DNA of 64,000 bases from Plantago major (lineage: Eukaryota > Streptophyta > Magnoliopsida > Lamiales > Plantaginaceae): contig CM048841.1 in assembly GCA_026545765.1 (NCBI GenBank), positions 102,319,352-102,383,351 on the forward strand. The letters run 5' to 3'. The translations under genes were made by a program, and so were the position numbers. Positions within the stretch are counted from its first letter, which is position 1. Each line of letters opens with the position of its first letter. Below are positions 1-9,998 of this stretch, piece by piece. The notes under the pieces were generated by a model. It was not told the DNA's origin. It saw only the letters and a list, made by a program, of their open reading frames with translations, and did no database searches.

Positions 1-1368
1 GGAGAGGGTTCATGGTCTAATTATGTTTACAAAATTTAGCAATTAACTTTATACTGTGTGTTTGTTTGAGTTGATATTGGTATTCAGTTATTCACGGTGT
101 TAAAGTGATTGCTGTGAATGAAAAAAAAATTCATTATTCTGTATCACATTCTAAATCCCATGGCAAATGATGTAACTGACCAAACTTTGATCAAACTATA
201 TATATCGGTAATTCCAACTCCAATAATAATATTATGCTCTATTTTAAGTTGTTTACTCCATTTTCACCAAGCATGCTTTGGTGCTCAGTTGTATACGATA
301 CCTTAAATTTCATATGGTTCATTCTTTATCATTCATAAGATGCATACCATTTTTTGGCGGTGCGATCTTTAGGTTGGAGGTGCTAATAAAGCACTTGAAG
401 CTTCAAATGATACTACTACTACACAATAAATGGACAAATCTTGGAGTTGCCTATGCCAAAGTATAATTGGACCTGCATCAGCAGGAGTCTTGTCCAGGGT
501 CGGATCTGAAGTCTGAACACATGCAACGAGTCCCTCTGTACAGAGACCTAACATATTTGAAAGCCCACTTTTTATATAAACATAATTAAACACTACAATC
601 ATAATATTAATATAACAAATTCAATTAATCGTAAACTAAATAAGGTAAAAGTCAAGCTTTATTGCTATATTTCCATTTGTAAGTTTTGTTTAAAATTGTT
701 ATACTGGTTATGTATGGTGTCCCCTTAAAAAATTATGGTTTGAAATTTTTATATTTTAGTATAAAATCAATTATTTCTATTTAATGATTTATAAACGTTT
801 TTTTTAGTTCATTTTCAAACTGAAACAAACCATTTTAAAATATCTACACTTATAATGTAACACATTATAAAATTTACTTGCATCATTCATATTTATTTAA
901 AACAAAACATTAGTCGTTCAATTGAAATAATATATTTGCAAACAAAACTATGCAAAACCAATTCAAGTTTTAATTTCATCATTTTATTTTAAACTTAGCT
1001 TCCCATTGTACCAGAAATGAAGTATTTCATATTGGATTTATATTTGTCCCGTTACATATATTATATTTCTACGTTTAGCAACATCTTATCCCTCAAATTT
1101 ACTTTTATTTATACAAAAAATGTCATTACTTAGTTTACCTAATTAACCTAATTAAAGATATATCATAGTATTAACATCAATTCAATTTTACGCCAAATAA
1201 GCTTCAAATTAAATTTCCTATTGGATTATTTTTTTGAAACATATAAGACCACTGCGTATGTTGTTGCCTGGGGAGAATTTTTGTCGTGGGATGAGGGAAA
1301 ATTCTCCATAGCCGTCCCTTTTCTCTTTGTTTCTCTTTATTCTTCATTTCCCCTCTGATTTCCATAAA
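1..1368. other. AT-rich intergenic DNA
   Basis: No reading frame here looks like a protein and no repeat structure is recognised. The last 130 bases carry a pyrimidine-rich leader and a weak TATA-like CATATAAG near 1239-1246, which could be the promoter of the disrupted small gene that follows. Confidence 0.5.
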
Positions 1369-2424
1369 ATGGGTGTTTATGATGTGTTTTCCATGTTTTG
1401 CAAAGTTATCAAGTCAGCTACAGAGGCTCAGCCTGCGTGGAGGCTACTTATGACTCTATAGTCCTTTTCATCTCATCCTGCAAAACATTTTGGACTAGTA
1501 TAAGTGAGTTACTTAATTATTTATATGGTTCCAGATCTAGATCTCCTTACGAATCTGCTGGATCTAGATCTCCTTGCGATTCTGCTTTTTTTTACTATGT
1601 TTTGATTTGATTTATTTTACTCTGTTTTTCTCTTTTTGTGCTATTATAACCAATTTTTTACTTTATTTTCAGAAACTTATAGGCATATCTCTCCTGTTGA
1701 TGTTGCTAATAAGGATGTTGTTAATAAGGGTGACAAGAAGTATGTTGAGAAGGGTGACAACTGATGAGACGTTTTTAGGACACCTCATCTTGTTCTTTTT
1801 ACCTTGTTTTTACTAACTTTTAGTTTAATTTTTCCTTTATATGTATATATTTTATCTTTTATTACGTGTGTTTCCACCTTGTATCCAGGTTTTATGTGTT
1901 TTCGTGAAGAAATGGAGCCAAAACAATGTAGTTTCATGCATGTTATCGGAGAACACAAGCTCTAAGGCTTCAACTAGTGGTTACGGAAGTTCATGGGATG
2001 CTAAACGGGTCAAGGAGTGGACTAGAAGCAATTTTGGAGCTTGGAAGAATCCGAGCGACCGCTCGACTGTCTGTACGCAGTGGGATCGCCCGGTCTAGCA
2101 GGCGATCGCCCGCTTCGCCTTTTGTGTATGTTTCTTTCTTCTTCGTTTTAATTGCCAAATCTTTGTAATTTGACAATGATAACAAGAAGAAGGATGATGC
2201 TAGTTTGGTTGAAGCTGATGCTGAGAAGAAGAAGGATGATGATGCTGGTGCTGATGATAATGGTGATGATGTTGCTGTGAAGAAGAAGAAGAAGGATGCT
2301 TGTTGCTGATGATAATGGTGATGTTGTTGCTGTGAAGAATGTTGTGAAGAAGGAGCTGGTGATAATGGTGATGTTGTTGCTATGAAGAAGGATGTTGCTG
2401 ATGAGAATGCTGTGAAGACTCTCA
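1369..2424 (+). pseudogene. Disrupted small gene of unknown family, copy 1
   Basis: I do not recognise the family. Exon 1 (1369-1503) starts MGVYDVFSMF, changes frame near the GAGGCTC around 1425-1435, and continues as GSACVEATYDSIVLF up to a strong GTGAGT donor. Exon 2 starts at 1673 after TTTTCAG and reads TYRHISPVDVANKD, then a lysine/aspartate-rich tract. It is interrupted at 1761-2170 by an insertion flanked by TGACAA. Joining across the insertion keeps the frame (EKGDNDNKKKDD) until a stop at 2307-2309. Degenerate repeats of the same GAT/GTT/AAG-rich type continue to about 2424 in shifted frames. Exon 1 is paralogous to the first exon of the next gene: the CVEATY and CLEATY segments align and both are followed by a phase-1 donor. 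The frameshift plus the insertion make this a likely pseudogene. Confidence 0.55.
1761..2170. mobile_element. 410-bp insertion with TGACAA target duplication
   Basis: The hexamer TGACAA occurs at 1755-1760 and again at 2171-2176. Deleting one copy plus the DNA between them rejoins the acidic/lysine-rich reading frame exactly. The insert starts CTGATGAGACG and ends TTTGTAATT. It has no clear terminal inverted repeat and no complete ORF. Its composition, including a GC-richer stretch near 2040-2120, differs from the surrounding exon. It could be a solo LTR or another retroelement fragment; the class is unresolved. Confidence 0.5.
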
Positions 2425-2441
2425 TGCAAACTCTATCTATC

Positions 2442-2449
2442 TATAAATA
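2442..2449 (+). promoter_or_regulatory. TATA box of small gene copy 2
   Basis: A perfect TATAAATA lies 79-86 bases before the ATG at 2528. A pyrimidine-rich leader typical of plant 5' UTRs (CTCACCTCACATTTCC) lies between them. Confidence 0.5.
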
Positions 2450-2775
2450 CTAATACTGTAGATAGACCCAGTTGTATCTCACCAACATTATCATTCTCAC
2501 CTCACATTTCCATCCAATTTTCCGATCATGAGTGTTTTCCGAAAGCTGGGAAAGCTCGTCCAAAAGGCAACCGCTGTTGCATTATGTCTTGAGGCAACCT
2601 ATACCGCACTAGTCCGTCTCAAGAGAGCCTGGTTTGCTTTCGTGAAAGCTTTAAGTTAGTAGTCTGTTTTTTGTTTTTTCTCCTTCCTGCTCTCTCTTTC
2701 AGAGAGTTGTAGACTCCGATCATCTACCCTGTTGCTCATGTTGCTGCTGATGAGGTGGCTCCTCCTGTTGAGGAG

Positions 2776-3011
2776 TATGGATGTAAACAAGCCGATTCGA
2801 GCCGATTTTCTGCCCAATCGATCATTGTTCGTCTGATTTTGACATGTGATCATGATCGGCTCGTGATCGACGATCGTCACATATTTGAGATCGAGATCGG
2901 TTCGTCAAGTTATAAAAAAGCTTGCGAGCTGATCGAAAATGATCGATTCGTGAAAAAATTAAGGATAAAAACATTTATTCTAGTATAATAATAATAATAA
3001 TAATAATAATA

Positions 3012-3050
<39 letters not shown>

Positions 3051-3112
3051 TCTTCTTATTATTATTAGTATTATTGTAGTCGTCGTCCGCGTCGTCATCA
3101 TCATCATCGTCG

Positions 3113-3170
<58 letters not shown>

Positions 3171-3367
3171 TATTATTATTATTATTATTATTATGTGCTC
3201 GTGAGCTGCTCGCGAGCATCGAGCTTTTCATCTTCATGATCGTTATTCGATCGAAAATGAGTTGAGCATGCGAGCGAGCTCATGTTGACAGATTTCGAGC
3301 ATGATCTGAGCGTTGACCGAGCTTTTTCACGAGCGCTCGCGAACGGCTTAATTCGTTTACAACCCTA
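2776..3367. mobile_element. hAT-like non-autonomous element carrying microsatellites
   Basis: The 5' end TATGGATGTAAACAAGCC and the reverse complement of the 3' end, TAGGGTTGTAAACGAA, are imperfect terminal inverted repeats. The flanks TTGAGGAG (2768-2775) and CTGAGGAG (3368-3375) match at 7 of 8 bases, fitting the 8-bp duplication of hAT elements. Inside are palindrome-rich GAGCCGA/GATCG arms and a long trinucleotide tract. There is no transposase, so it would need one supplied in trans. Confidence 0.65.
2987..3195. repeat. Compound trinucleotide microsatellite (ATA/ATT/CAT)n
   Basis: Runs of ATA, then ATT, then a long CAT/CGT tract, then ATT again sit inside the hAT-like element. The long poly-Asn, poly-Asp or poly-Met frames found here are artefacts of the repeat. 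Confidence 0.9.
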
Positions 3368-3435
3368 CTGAGGAGGAGTCTGATGAAGAATCTGATGATG
3401 AGGCGGCCGGTGAGGATTCTGATGATGATGATTGA

Positions 3436-3847
3436 TACCTGACTATCTACATATAGTAGAGGATTAAACACTTTAACTATTTAGGTTAACTATTTTAGTA
3501 GGGAAAATTTCAGAATCCCCCAGATAGTCCCGAAATTACAGAAAAACCCACAACATATCGCAAATTACATAAATCCCCCCGCCGTTAGTTGACCGTAAGT
3601 CAACTCCGTTAGTCAACAAAAATCGTTGACTTTGACGAAAAAAGAAAAAAAATCCAAATTTTGAAATTTAATTATGATGTCATAAAAAATCTTGTGGAAT
3701 ACCGAAATTGCCCAACACTTAACTTAAAAATCCCCTCATTATTTTCATTCCATACTTTCATCTTGTCTTGTTACACTACACGCCTTGCTGTTGTTTCTTG
3801 TCTTGTGTCTGGTAATCGAATCTCTTAACTCGAATCCCCTATATATA
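3436..3847. other. Intergenic DNA, no gene seen
   Basis: Includes a stretch near 3500-3640 rich in CCCCC and GTTGACT-type motifs that resembles degraded repeat DNA. Nothing codes and no boundaries can be fixed. Confidence 0.4.
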
Positions 3848-4568
3848 GGCTCTGTTTACCACTAGTTTTCCAGCTCCATGAGCTTTTTTTAACCATTGAC
3901 TAATAAAAAGCTCGTTAAAAGAAGCTAGTCAATGTAGCTTTTTTTTTAAAGAAGGGGCTTCTTATCTTTTTCATTCCGAAAATATCCCTAACCTATATTA
4001 ACCTAAATTAGAATAAAGAAAATAAGAAACCATCGCTGTCAGAAGAAGCCATCGGCAGAAGGCCAAGGCCAAAACCGGAAGGTCATTAGAATTCTCAACT
4101 TATATTTTATATTGTTGAATCCTTTGTTATACATTTTGTGTACTTTTTTGCAACTAGCATAAGGATTAATGTATCCGCACCTCTTTAAAATGCATACATG
4201 TAGTACACATCAAATACTGATTTTTTTCGTTACTAAGTTAAAATGCTCAACAATTATTTCTTTCAACTTCTGATAATTTTGATGTTGTTATTAAAGTGGC
4301 GATGTAAAGTACATTAAATATATATTATAATTATTGGACAAAATATGATATATTATTATTTAAAAAACTATAGACTAATAATACGATAAGAAAGGTTAAA
4401 GACAAGAAAAATAAGAGTAATGCTCTTTTATGTCATTTTACAAAATCTGAAATTTACTTTTCATTAATTTCTAAACTTACATTTAAAACCAAAATTTTTT
4501 AAATTTCTGTACCAAATTCTAGTTTACTCTGGTAGCTTTGCTACCAGCTAGCTTTTCTAAACAGAGTC
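3848..4568 (+). mobile_element. Harbinger-like non-autonomous element, copy A
   Basis: It begins GGCTCTGTTTACC and ends TAAACAGAGTC, giving an imperfect inverted repeat of about 11 bases, flanked by ATA on both sides. Much of the interior recurs in opposite orientation at about 48.5-49.2 kb, which helps define it as a mobile family. No transposase is visible. Assignment to Harbinger rests only on the short flank duplication and the GGCTCTGTT terminus shared with the perfect Tourist-like MITE at 33.8 kb. Confidence 0.55.
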
Positions 4569-7144
4569 ATAGTTAATAATAATGTTCCTACTAATTTCTT
4601 GCTTGTAAGATAAGAAAAGGTTTCGTATTTTTTACTAAGAGACATTAGGGGTGAAAATTGAGCCGGGCAATCCGAATCGGACAGGTAATTGTTTATTTGG
4701 TCCGGGTTATTCCGGTTATGGGAAAATTTAAATCCCCGACCCATATAGGTAATGAATGTTGCTATTGCATAATTTGATATTCTGGAGTGTGGACTTTTAA
4801 AGTTTACAGTTTGAATATTCGGTTGTTCGAATCTATAATGTTTGTTATCATTATGGTATTTCTAGTGAGTAATTAATTTTGTACAACATCAATCTTTATT
4901 TTTTCTAAATAAATTTTGCGAATATCCGGGCTTTTATCCGCTCAGAACAGATCCGTACGGACTGATCCGCCATCCGATACAAATATTATGGAAGTAACAT
5001 GTGGTCAAGGGAAAATTAAGTTGTGACCAAGAACTCGGAATCATCTTACACCGATATATTTCATCCATCAATGTCTATCTACAACGAGAACATATGAAGC
5101 TGATAAGTTACAGGTTACAGGACTCGTTACTCACAAGTCACAACACCTACTCTATGACACAGCTGCACATTTGGACTATGGGGAATTCAATCTTGCATCA
5201 TCTTCCCATCTCAAAAGATACAATGCAGAAAGTAGATCGCGATAAAAAAGAAGTTGCATCAAACCGCTAGTTACAATAATCTAAATTCAAAGTCTATCTC
5301 CTGGAAACAGAATTTCCCCGACTACTGATAGGAGGATCATAGCAGAGAGAAAAAGATTAGCAATAAGCAACAGAAGATTCTTCTTAATTCCCAAGGTCTC
5401 TTCAAATCATGTATGTGTCCTTGATTTCATTGGAACAACAGCTGGTCAACCTATCCACACATAAAATGGACAAGTTCAACTAATATACAGCTAAACATTT
5501 ATACCATATTGAGAATTTATACCATATTGAGATATTGGACACCAATAAGTCTCATCACCTACTGTCTCAGAAGTAATCAAGTAAACAAGATAAACATATT
5601 TTCAGGCCATACTAAATAATGATCACTTTCGTATATATACCACTAACAATGTCAAATATGTAGAGCTCAACAACCTTAAATAGAAGACTACCAACAACAA
5701 ACACCACCACAAATTACTAACAAAAATATGACAAGAGTTGGCACTACTCGGAAACACTTTTCCCTTTTATACCACATTGTTCTTTATTATTGCTCCCCTC
5801 CACCATAGCTACTGCACTCACGTGCATCCCAAAGGTCAATGGTCACGTTTCTTTACATCAAAGTCACACAGGTTAATCTAAAATTCTCAAACACTTACAC
5901 TTGACACATTCCTACACGCACAATGTGAGTTAAATCAGATAGAATAAAAGGGCGGCATTTTATGTTCTACTGAACTCAAGGACAATTTTCGAAGAAACCT
6001 AAGATATCTCTCAACACATTGATAGTTTTGAACAAAATTGTGAAAAAAGTAAGTCTGAAAGCAAAAGTCAGGTATCAAAGGAAAAAAGTCGGAAACATGC
6101 AAATTAGGAAGAACAAAAATCACACACACACACATAATCAGCATGAGATGTTCAACTAAATTACGCACGACTTTCTAAGTTGTCAACAATGATTAGCGAC
6201 CGGCTGAGCAACTGAATTCTGAAAGATTTCAGAAAACTTTGGTTTATTCAAGGAACAAACTAAATTTTCCGGCTAAAAGAACCATCCTCGAACATGGGCT
6301 GAGCATGACACAAAGAAACTAGAGAGCAGGGTCAATAGCCAGGAACGGAGAGGACAGTGATGACAGGTCTAGAGATGATAGAAGCAACTAACTAGAGAAC
6401 TGCAGGTTGTGCAGGTAGAACGGAGGTAGCAAGATAAACAAAATACAGATTATGTACACAAAAAACTCTGCATTTTGATAGGCATTTACAACACAATACA
6501 GAAAATCAAAAGATGCTAACAATCCTGTCAGAAATGACTGAACCATATATGAATTCAGCCAATGAACTTGCCAGCATAAAGCATCTACTGCAGGTTTTCT
6601 CAACTTCCTATTCTTGCACTTCACCCTATCCTTGTGTTTGTTTACAGCCCTCAGGCGTCTGCTAGGTCAATTTATCCGGAAAAAAGTAAAAACATACAAA
6701 TGTTCTTATAACAGCAAATAAAACTCTCTCCTTTTTCTGTTGGTACTCACCCTAAGCCCCACCTCCTTAAAATAACCACCAAATTTTATGGCATTCCTTA
6801 TTTGGCATGTCTGCATGTAGATTAGGCAAAATACAACCAGATTCATAGTAATTTATAATGCATCCACTTCTTAGGGCACAGAGAGATGGTCCAAGTAACT
6901 TTTGAGGAAATATGTACAGATAGTTCATACATAAATATTTTTACCATCTTTTCTAAAGAGACGAGAATACAGTTAGTCAGCACATAGCCAAATAATTCAT
7001 GCAAAACAAGAGACAGACTAATCGAAGTGCAAATACTACACCATTATGGATAGGATAACTCAATTCAAAAGAAACAAAAAACCACAATATACTCCTACTG
7101 TAGTTCTTGCTCTATTAAAACCATAAGTTTTAAGTAACTATTAC
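4569..7144. other. Long intergenic stretch downstream of the NHL gene
   Basis: No supported coding region. Short features only: a 17-base tandem near 5503-5537 (ATACCATATTGAGA twice) and a CA dinucleotide run near 6121-6133. Part may be transcribed as 3' UTR or non-coding RNA, but the sequence does not show that. Confidence 0.4.
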
Positions 7145-7463
7145 CACAAAATGAACAAATAAATGTATCTATACACATCCCAAATCCACATCCAAACTAA
7201 TACCATTACAAAAGATGGATGTGCGTGATGCATATAGTGTTTGTAGCTTCCTATAACTTGGAAAAACCAGCCATATCATCTCGTTATTGCAATAGGGAGC
7301 ATATGCATCAGAAAAGCTAACAATCTCATAAGCTAAAACCAATAATACAGAAACTAAAAACAAGCAAAGCAATAGTAAACTAGAACTCCATAGCACAAAA
7401 TGAACAAATAAATGTATCTATACACCTCCGAAATCCACATCCAAACTCATACCATTACAAAAA
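7145..7463. repeat. Direct repeat of about 70 bases downstream of the NHL gene
   Basis: A segment at 7145-7213 is repeated at 7394-7463 with only a few differences; both contain AATGAACAAATAAATGTATC. The second copy begins about 120 bases before the first and ends 50 bases before the NHL stop codon on the + strand map, so both probably lie in or just beyond the 3' UTR of that minus-strand gene. Confidence 0.75.
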
Positions 7464-7512
7464 GCATCCAATAAAGAGTATAAAAAACTCAAAAGCCTAA
7501 AACAAATTCACC

Positions 7513-8280
7513 TCAAATCCCTACACGACACTGCTTCGAACCTCCCAACAACGTCCCGGAGCTCCGATTACTCGGCATCACAAGCACCAAATCCCCACAA
7601 AACACCTTCAAAATCCTCCTCCTCGTCCTCCACGCCTTCGCCTCAAACCGAACTCTCGACTCCATCCTCAAATTAAACGCCACATTCCCCCTCTGATCCC
7701 TCTCCCAATTGATCCCATCCCTCGCCGTCCGCTCCACGAACGTCCCTGCCGAAGCAAAATTCCCCTCAATCCGATTCTCCGTCCTGGTCCCCTGCTGAAA
7801 CGGCGCCATACTAGTCCCGGACAACGGATAATCCTTGTAGAAAAGCATCGCCTCCATGGTATCGTACACCAGCGTCATTTTTTTGTTAGGGTTTCGCGCA
7901 GTGAGGTTGAGCTGAGAGGTGTAGGACACGAGTGAGTTCGAATTGAGAGTGAAATTCGACATGGAGAACGAATCGACCCGGAATTCGGGGAGCTGAGGGC
8001 GCAGAACGAGCCAGACGATGAAGGTGATGGTGCCGAAGATGACGACGACGGCGATTATGAAGGCGAAGATGCGGCGGAGGCAATTGGCGCGGCGAATTGA
8101 GTCGGCGGAGGGGTAGTTAGGGTTGTAGTAAGGGTTTGGTTGGGGATAGTATTGGTAATTGTTGTGGTTTTGCGCTGGTGGAGCGGCGTAGGGGTAGGCG
8201 GTGCCGGTGGGTGGTGGGGGGTTGGTGGAGTGGCCGTTCTGGGCGGCGGCAGGGTAGCCGGTGACTGGGCGGTCGGTCAT
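7513..8280 (-). CDS. NDR1/HIN1-like (NHL, LEA2 domain) membrane protein
   Basis: A single-exon gene of 255 residues. The first 60 residues are rich in Pro, Tyr, Asn and Gln (cytosolic tail), followed by RRANCLRR and one membrane span at about residues 70-92 (IFAFIIAVVVIFGTITF). The rest is an LEA2 fold: LNLTARNPNKKMTLVYD is the family's NPN core and is followed by a FYKDYPLSG-type strand. NHL proteins are single-pass proteins of the plasma membrane or endomembranes. Some act in defence and membrane contact, but the role of this member cannot be read from sequence. The length is typical and the first ATG fits. There are no introns, as is usual in the family. Confidence 0.9.
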   Translation of the reverse strand: MTDRPVTGYPAAAQNGHSTNPPPPTGTAYPYAAPPAQNHNNYQYYPQPNPYYNPNYPSADSIRRANCLRRIFAFIIAVVVIFGTITFIVWLVLRPQLPEFRVDSFSMSNFTLNSNSLVSYTSQLNLTARNPNKKMTLVYDTMEAMLFYKDYPLSGTSMAPFQQGTRTENRIEGNFASAGTFVERTARDGINWERDQRGNVAFNLRMESRVRFEAKAWRTRRRILKVFCGDLVLVMPSNRSSGTLLGGSKQCRVGI

Positions 8281-9124
8281 GGGCGGCGATTGCGGTGGTG
8301 TGATTTTCCGGCGAGTTTGATTTGAGGTGTGAAAGAGTCTGTAATTTGATGAAAGTTGTATTCTGTTGTTCTTCTGGAAGGGACAAGAATTTGTTACTGT
8401 ACTTTTTTCTAAGTGTATTTGTTTGTGTTTTATTGGTTTTTTTGGGAATATGCTTGTGTTGAGATATTTTCATTTGGCTCTCTTGATCTCTTCGCCATGA
8501 AGGAAAATGGATGGCATCAATAAAGTAAAACCAAAATGCTTCTCCCTTTCAAAAGGATATAATAACTCCAATAAATCTTAATTACTCCGTCCCACGTCAA
8601 ATAGACTAGTAGTCGGATAGTTATAAACCGTATCAGGGTAGATTACATGACCAGGGACGGATCTATACCCAAGTATGATAGAATATGCTTACCTCTTGCA
8701 CTACCTTTTCTCAATTCTAAAATACATATATATATGGTAGAATATAGATAAAATTACAACTTTTTTTTTGTATTTTCGTTATAATTCGTATATATAATCC
8801 TTACCAATGTAAACCAAGTTGTACATTAATTTAGTTCACCCAACACGTTGTGCGTGCTCCATAACGTAGACTAGAGTATAACATTATTATCTTACACAGC
8901 AGGTCTTGTAAGAAAGATTTACTATAAAACATTGAATAGAAGACATATTTATCTCCGCCTATATAGCTTTTCTTTACAGTATGTTCTTTGCATAGTCAAA
9001 TAAAAATCTGAAAACCCGATGAAGTAGGCCACTCGATGACAAAATTGAAGCCATATCATTCGCTACATAACAAAGCTAACCCTATATTTTGATCGTGGTT
9101 ATAATAAGCTGACGGATTCTCTAA
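8281..9124. other. Intergenic DNA upstream of the NHL gene
   Basis: Contains the presumed promoter of the minus-strand NHL gene; no clear TATA box was picked. AGGGACGGATCTATACCC near 8652-8669 resembles the end of a hAT-like element, but I could not find its partner. Confidence 0.4.
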
Positions 9125-9357
9125 GGCTTCATTTGATTTGAGGGAAAATGGAGGAAAAGAAAAAATAGGGGAAAATAAGATTTTCCTGAAAAATGTGAGG
9201 GAAAAACAACTTTCCTTATTTTGTGAAGATAGATGTATTTTGTATAGATTTTGATGAATTTTCCCGGATTTCCTGAAACTACCAAATGATGGAAAAATAA
9301 TATTTTTCCCTATTTTTTTTTTCTTTTCCCCCATTTTCCCTCAAACCAAATGAAGCC
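9125..9357. mobile_element. Tourist/Harbinger-like MITE, 233 bp
   Basis: Terminal inverted repeats of about 27 bases with one mismatch: GGCTTCATTTGATTTGAGGG at the left and its complement at the right. They are flanked by TAA on both sides (9122-9124 and 9358-9360), the duplication made by PIF/Harbinger elements. The interior is AT-rich and non-coding. Confidence 0.85.
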
Positions 9358-9788
9358 TAAAATGAAATCACTTCAATTTGGTTTTAACCTACTCTTAAGT
9401 TGTTCTTATAAATAGTAAACACTTTCATTACTTCTTTAAAATATTTAATTGATTTTACGAAACAACCATCAAATAAGAAAGCCTATTTTATTGAGCCAAA
9501 AGAAAGCATTTAGCATTAGACCGACCAAACAATAATGTCATCCAAAAGCCATGCCAGCAGCTTCACAGAAACCTCCCATACATTTCCCAAGTAAACACAA
9601 AGCGAGTGAATCACATTCCTGTCCTCTACATAACGGTTTTTTCTACCGTACATCATCTTGTGTACGGTATACTATAAACTGTACTGCCTCATAGTGCTTG
9701 AATATGTCGTAAAGTGTAACAACATATAATGGACATGTTCCGACAAAAAGTAAGCTCTATAGATAATAATAAAATTAGAGTCCTTTTC

Positions 9789-9998
9789 TTAGGCGACTGT
9801 TTCTTGATTGACCAGTGACCTTTTCATGGTCTCTAAACCACGAAAAGAATCATGGTTGCCTCTATAGCTTTCATTAGGCGACTGTTTCTTGATTGACCAG
9901 TGACCTTTTCATGTGGAGTAATTCAAACTATATAGTCAGAAAAGAATCATAGAATGGCGATAGCTTCACTTCTCACTTGCCTCTATAGCTTTCATTAG
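9789..9998. repeat. Partial tandem duplication at the 3' end of the peptidase gene
   Basis: A 40-base unit (TTAGGCGACTGTTTCTTGAT...) occurs at 9789-9828 and exactly again at 9874-9913. A 22-base piece of the last exon at 9977-9998 (TTGCCTCTATAGCTTTCATT...) recurs at 9856-9877 in the 3' UTR. Together this is a tandem duplication spanning the stop codon, with the second unit partly deleted. Confidence 0.85.

Larger units (their letters stand above)
2528..3435 (+). pseudogene. Small gene of unknown family, copy 2, split by a hAT-like insertion
   Basis: The family is not recognised. Exon 1 is a 43-codon ORF starting MSVFRKLGKLVQKATAV, a basic amphipathic N-terminus, and ending KALS at 2656. By analogy with copy 1, splicing would use GTTAGT within the last codon (phase 1). 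The downstream acidic frame reads PVAHVAADEVAPPVEE, is interrupted by an element at 2776-3367, and resumes as ESDEESDDEAAGEDSDDDD with a stop at 3433-3435. Removing the element and one target duplication restores this frame. The phase-1 donor joined to the TTTCAG acceptor at 2701 does not lead into the acidic frame; a GTGAAA donor with the TTGTAG acceptor near 2710 would. So the gene is either frameshifted or spliced differently from copy 1. A good TATA box precedes it and the 43-codon ORF alone could still be expressed. Confidence 0.5.

Noticed and set aside
1991-3237. Long Ser/His-, Asn-, Asp- and Met-rich frames on the minus strand
   Set aside because: They are frames through trinucleotide repeats and the antisense of the low-complexity exons; composition explains them fully.
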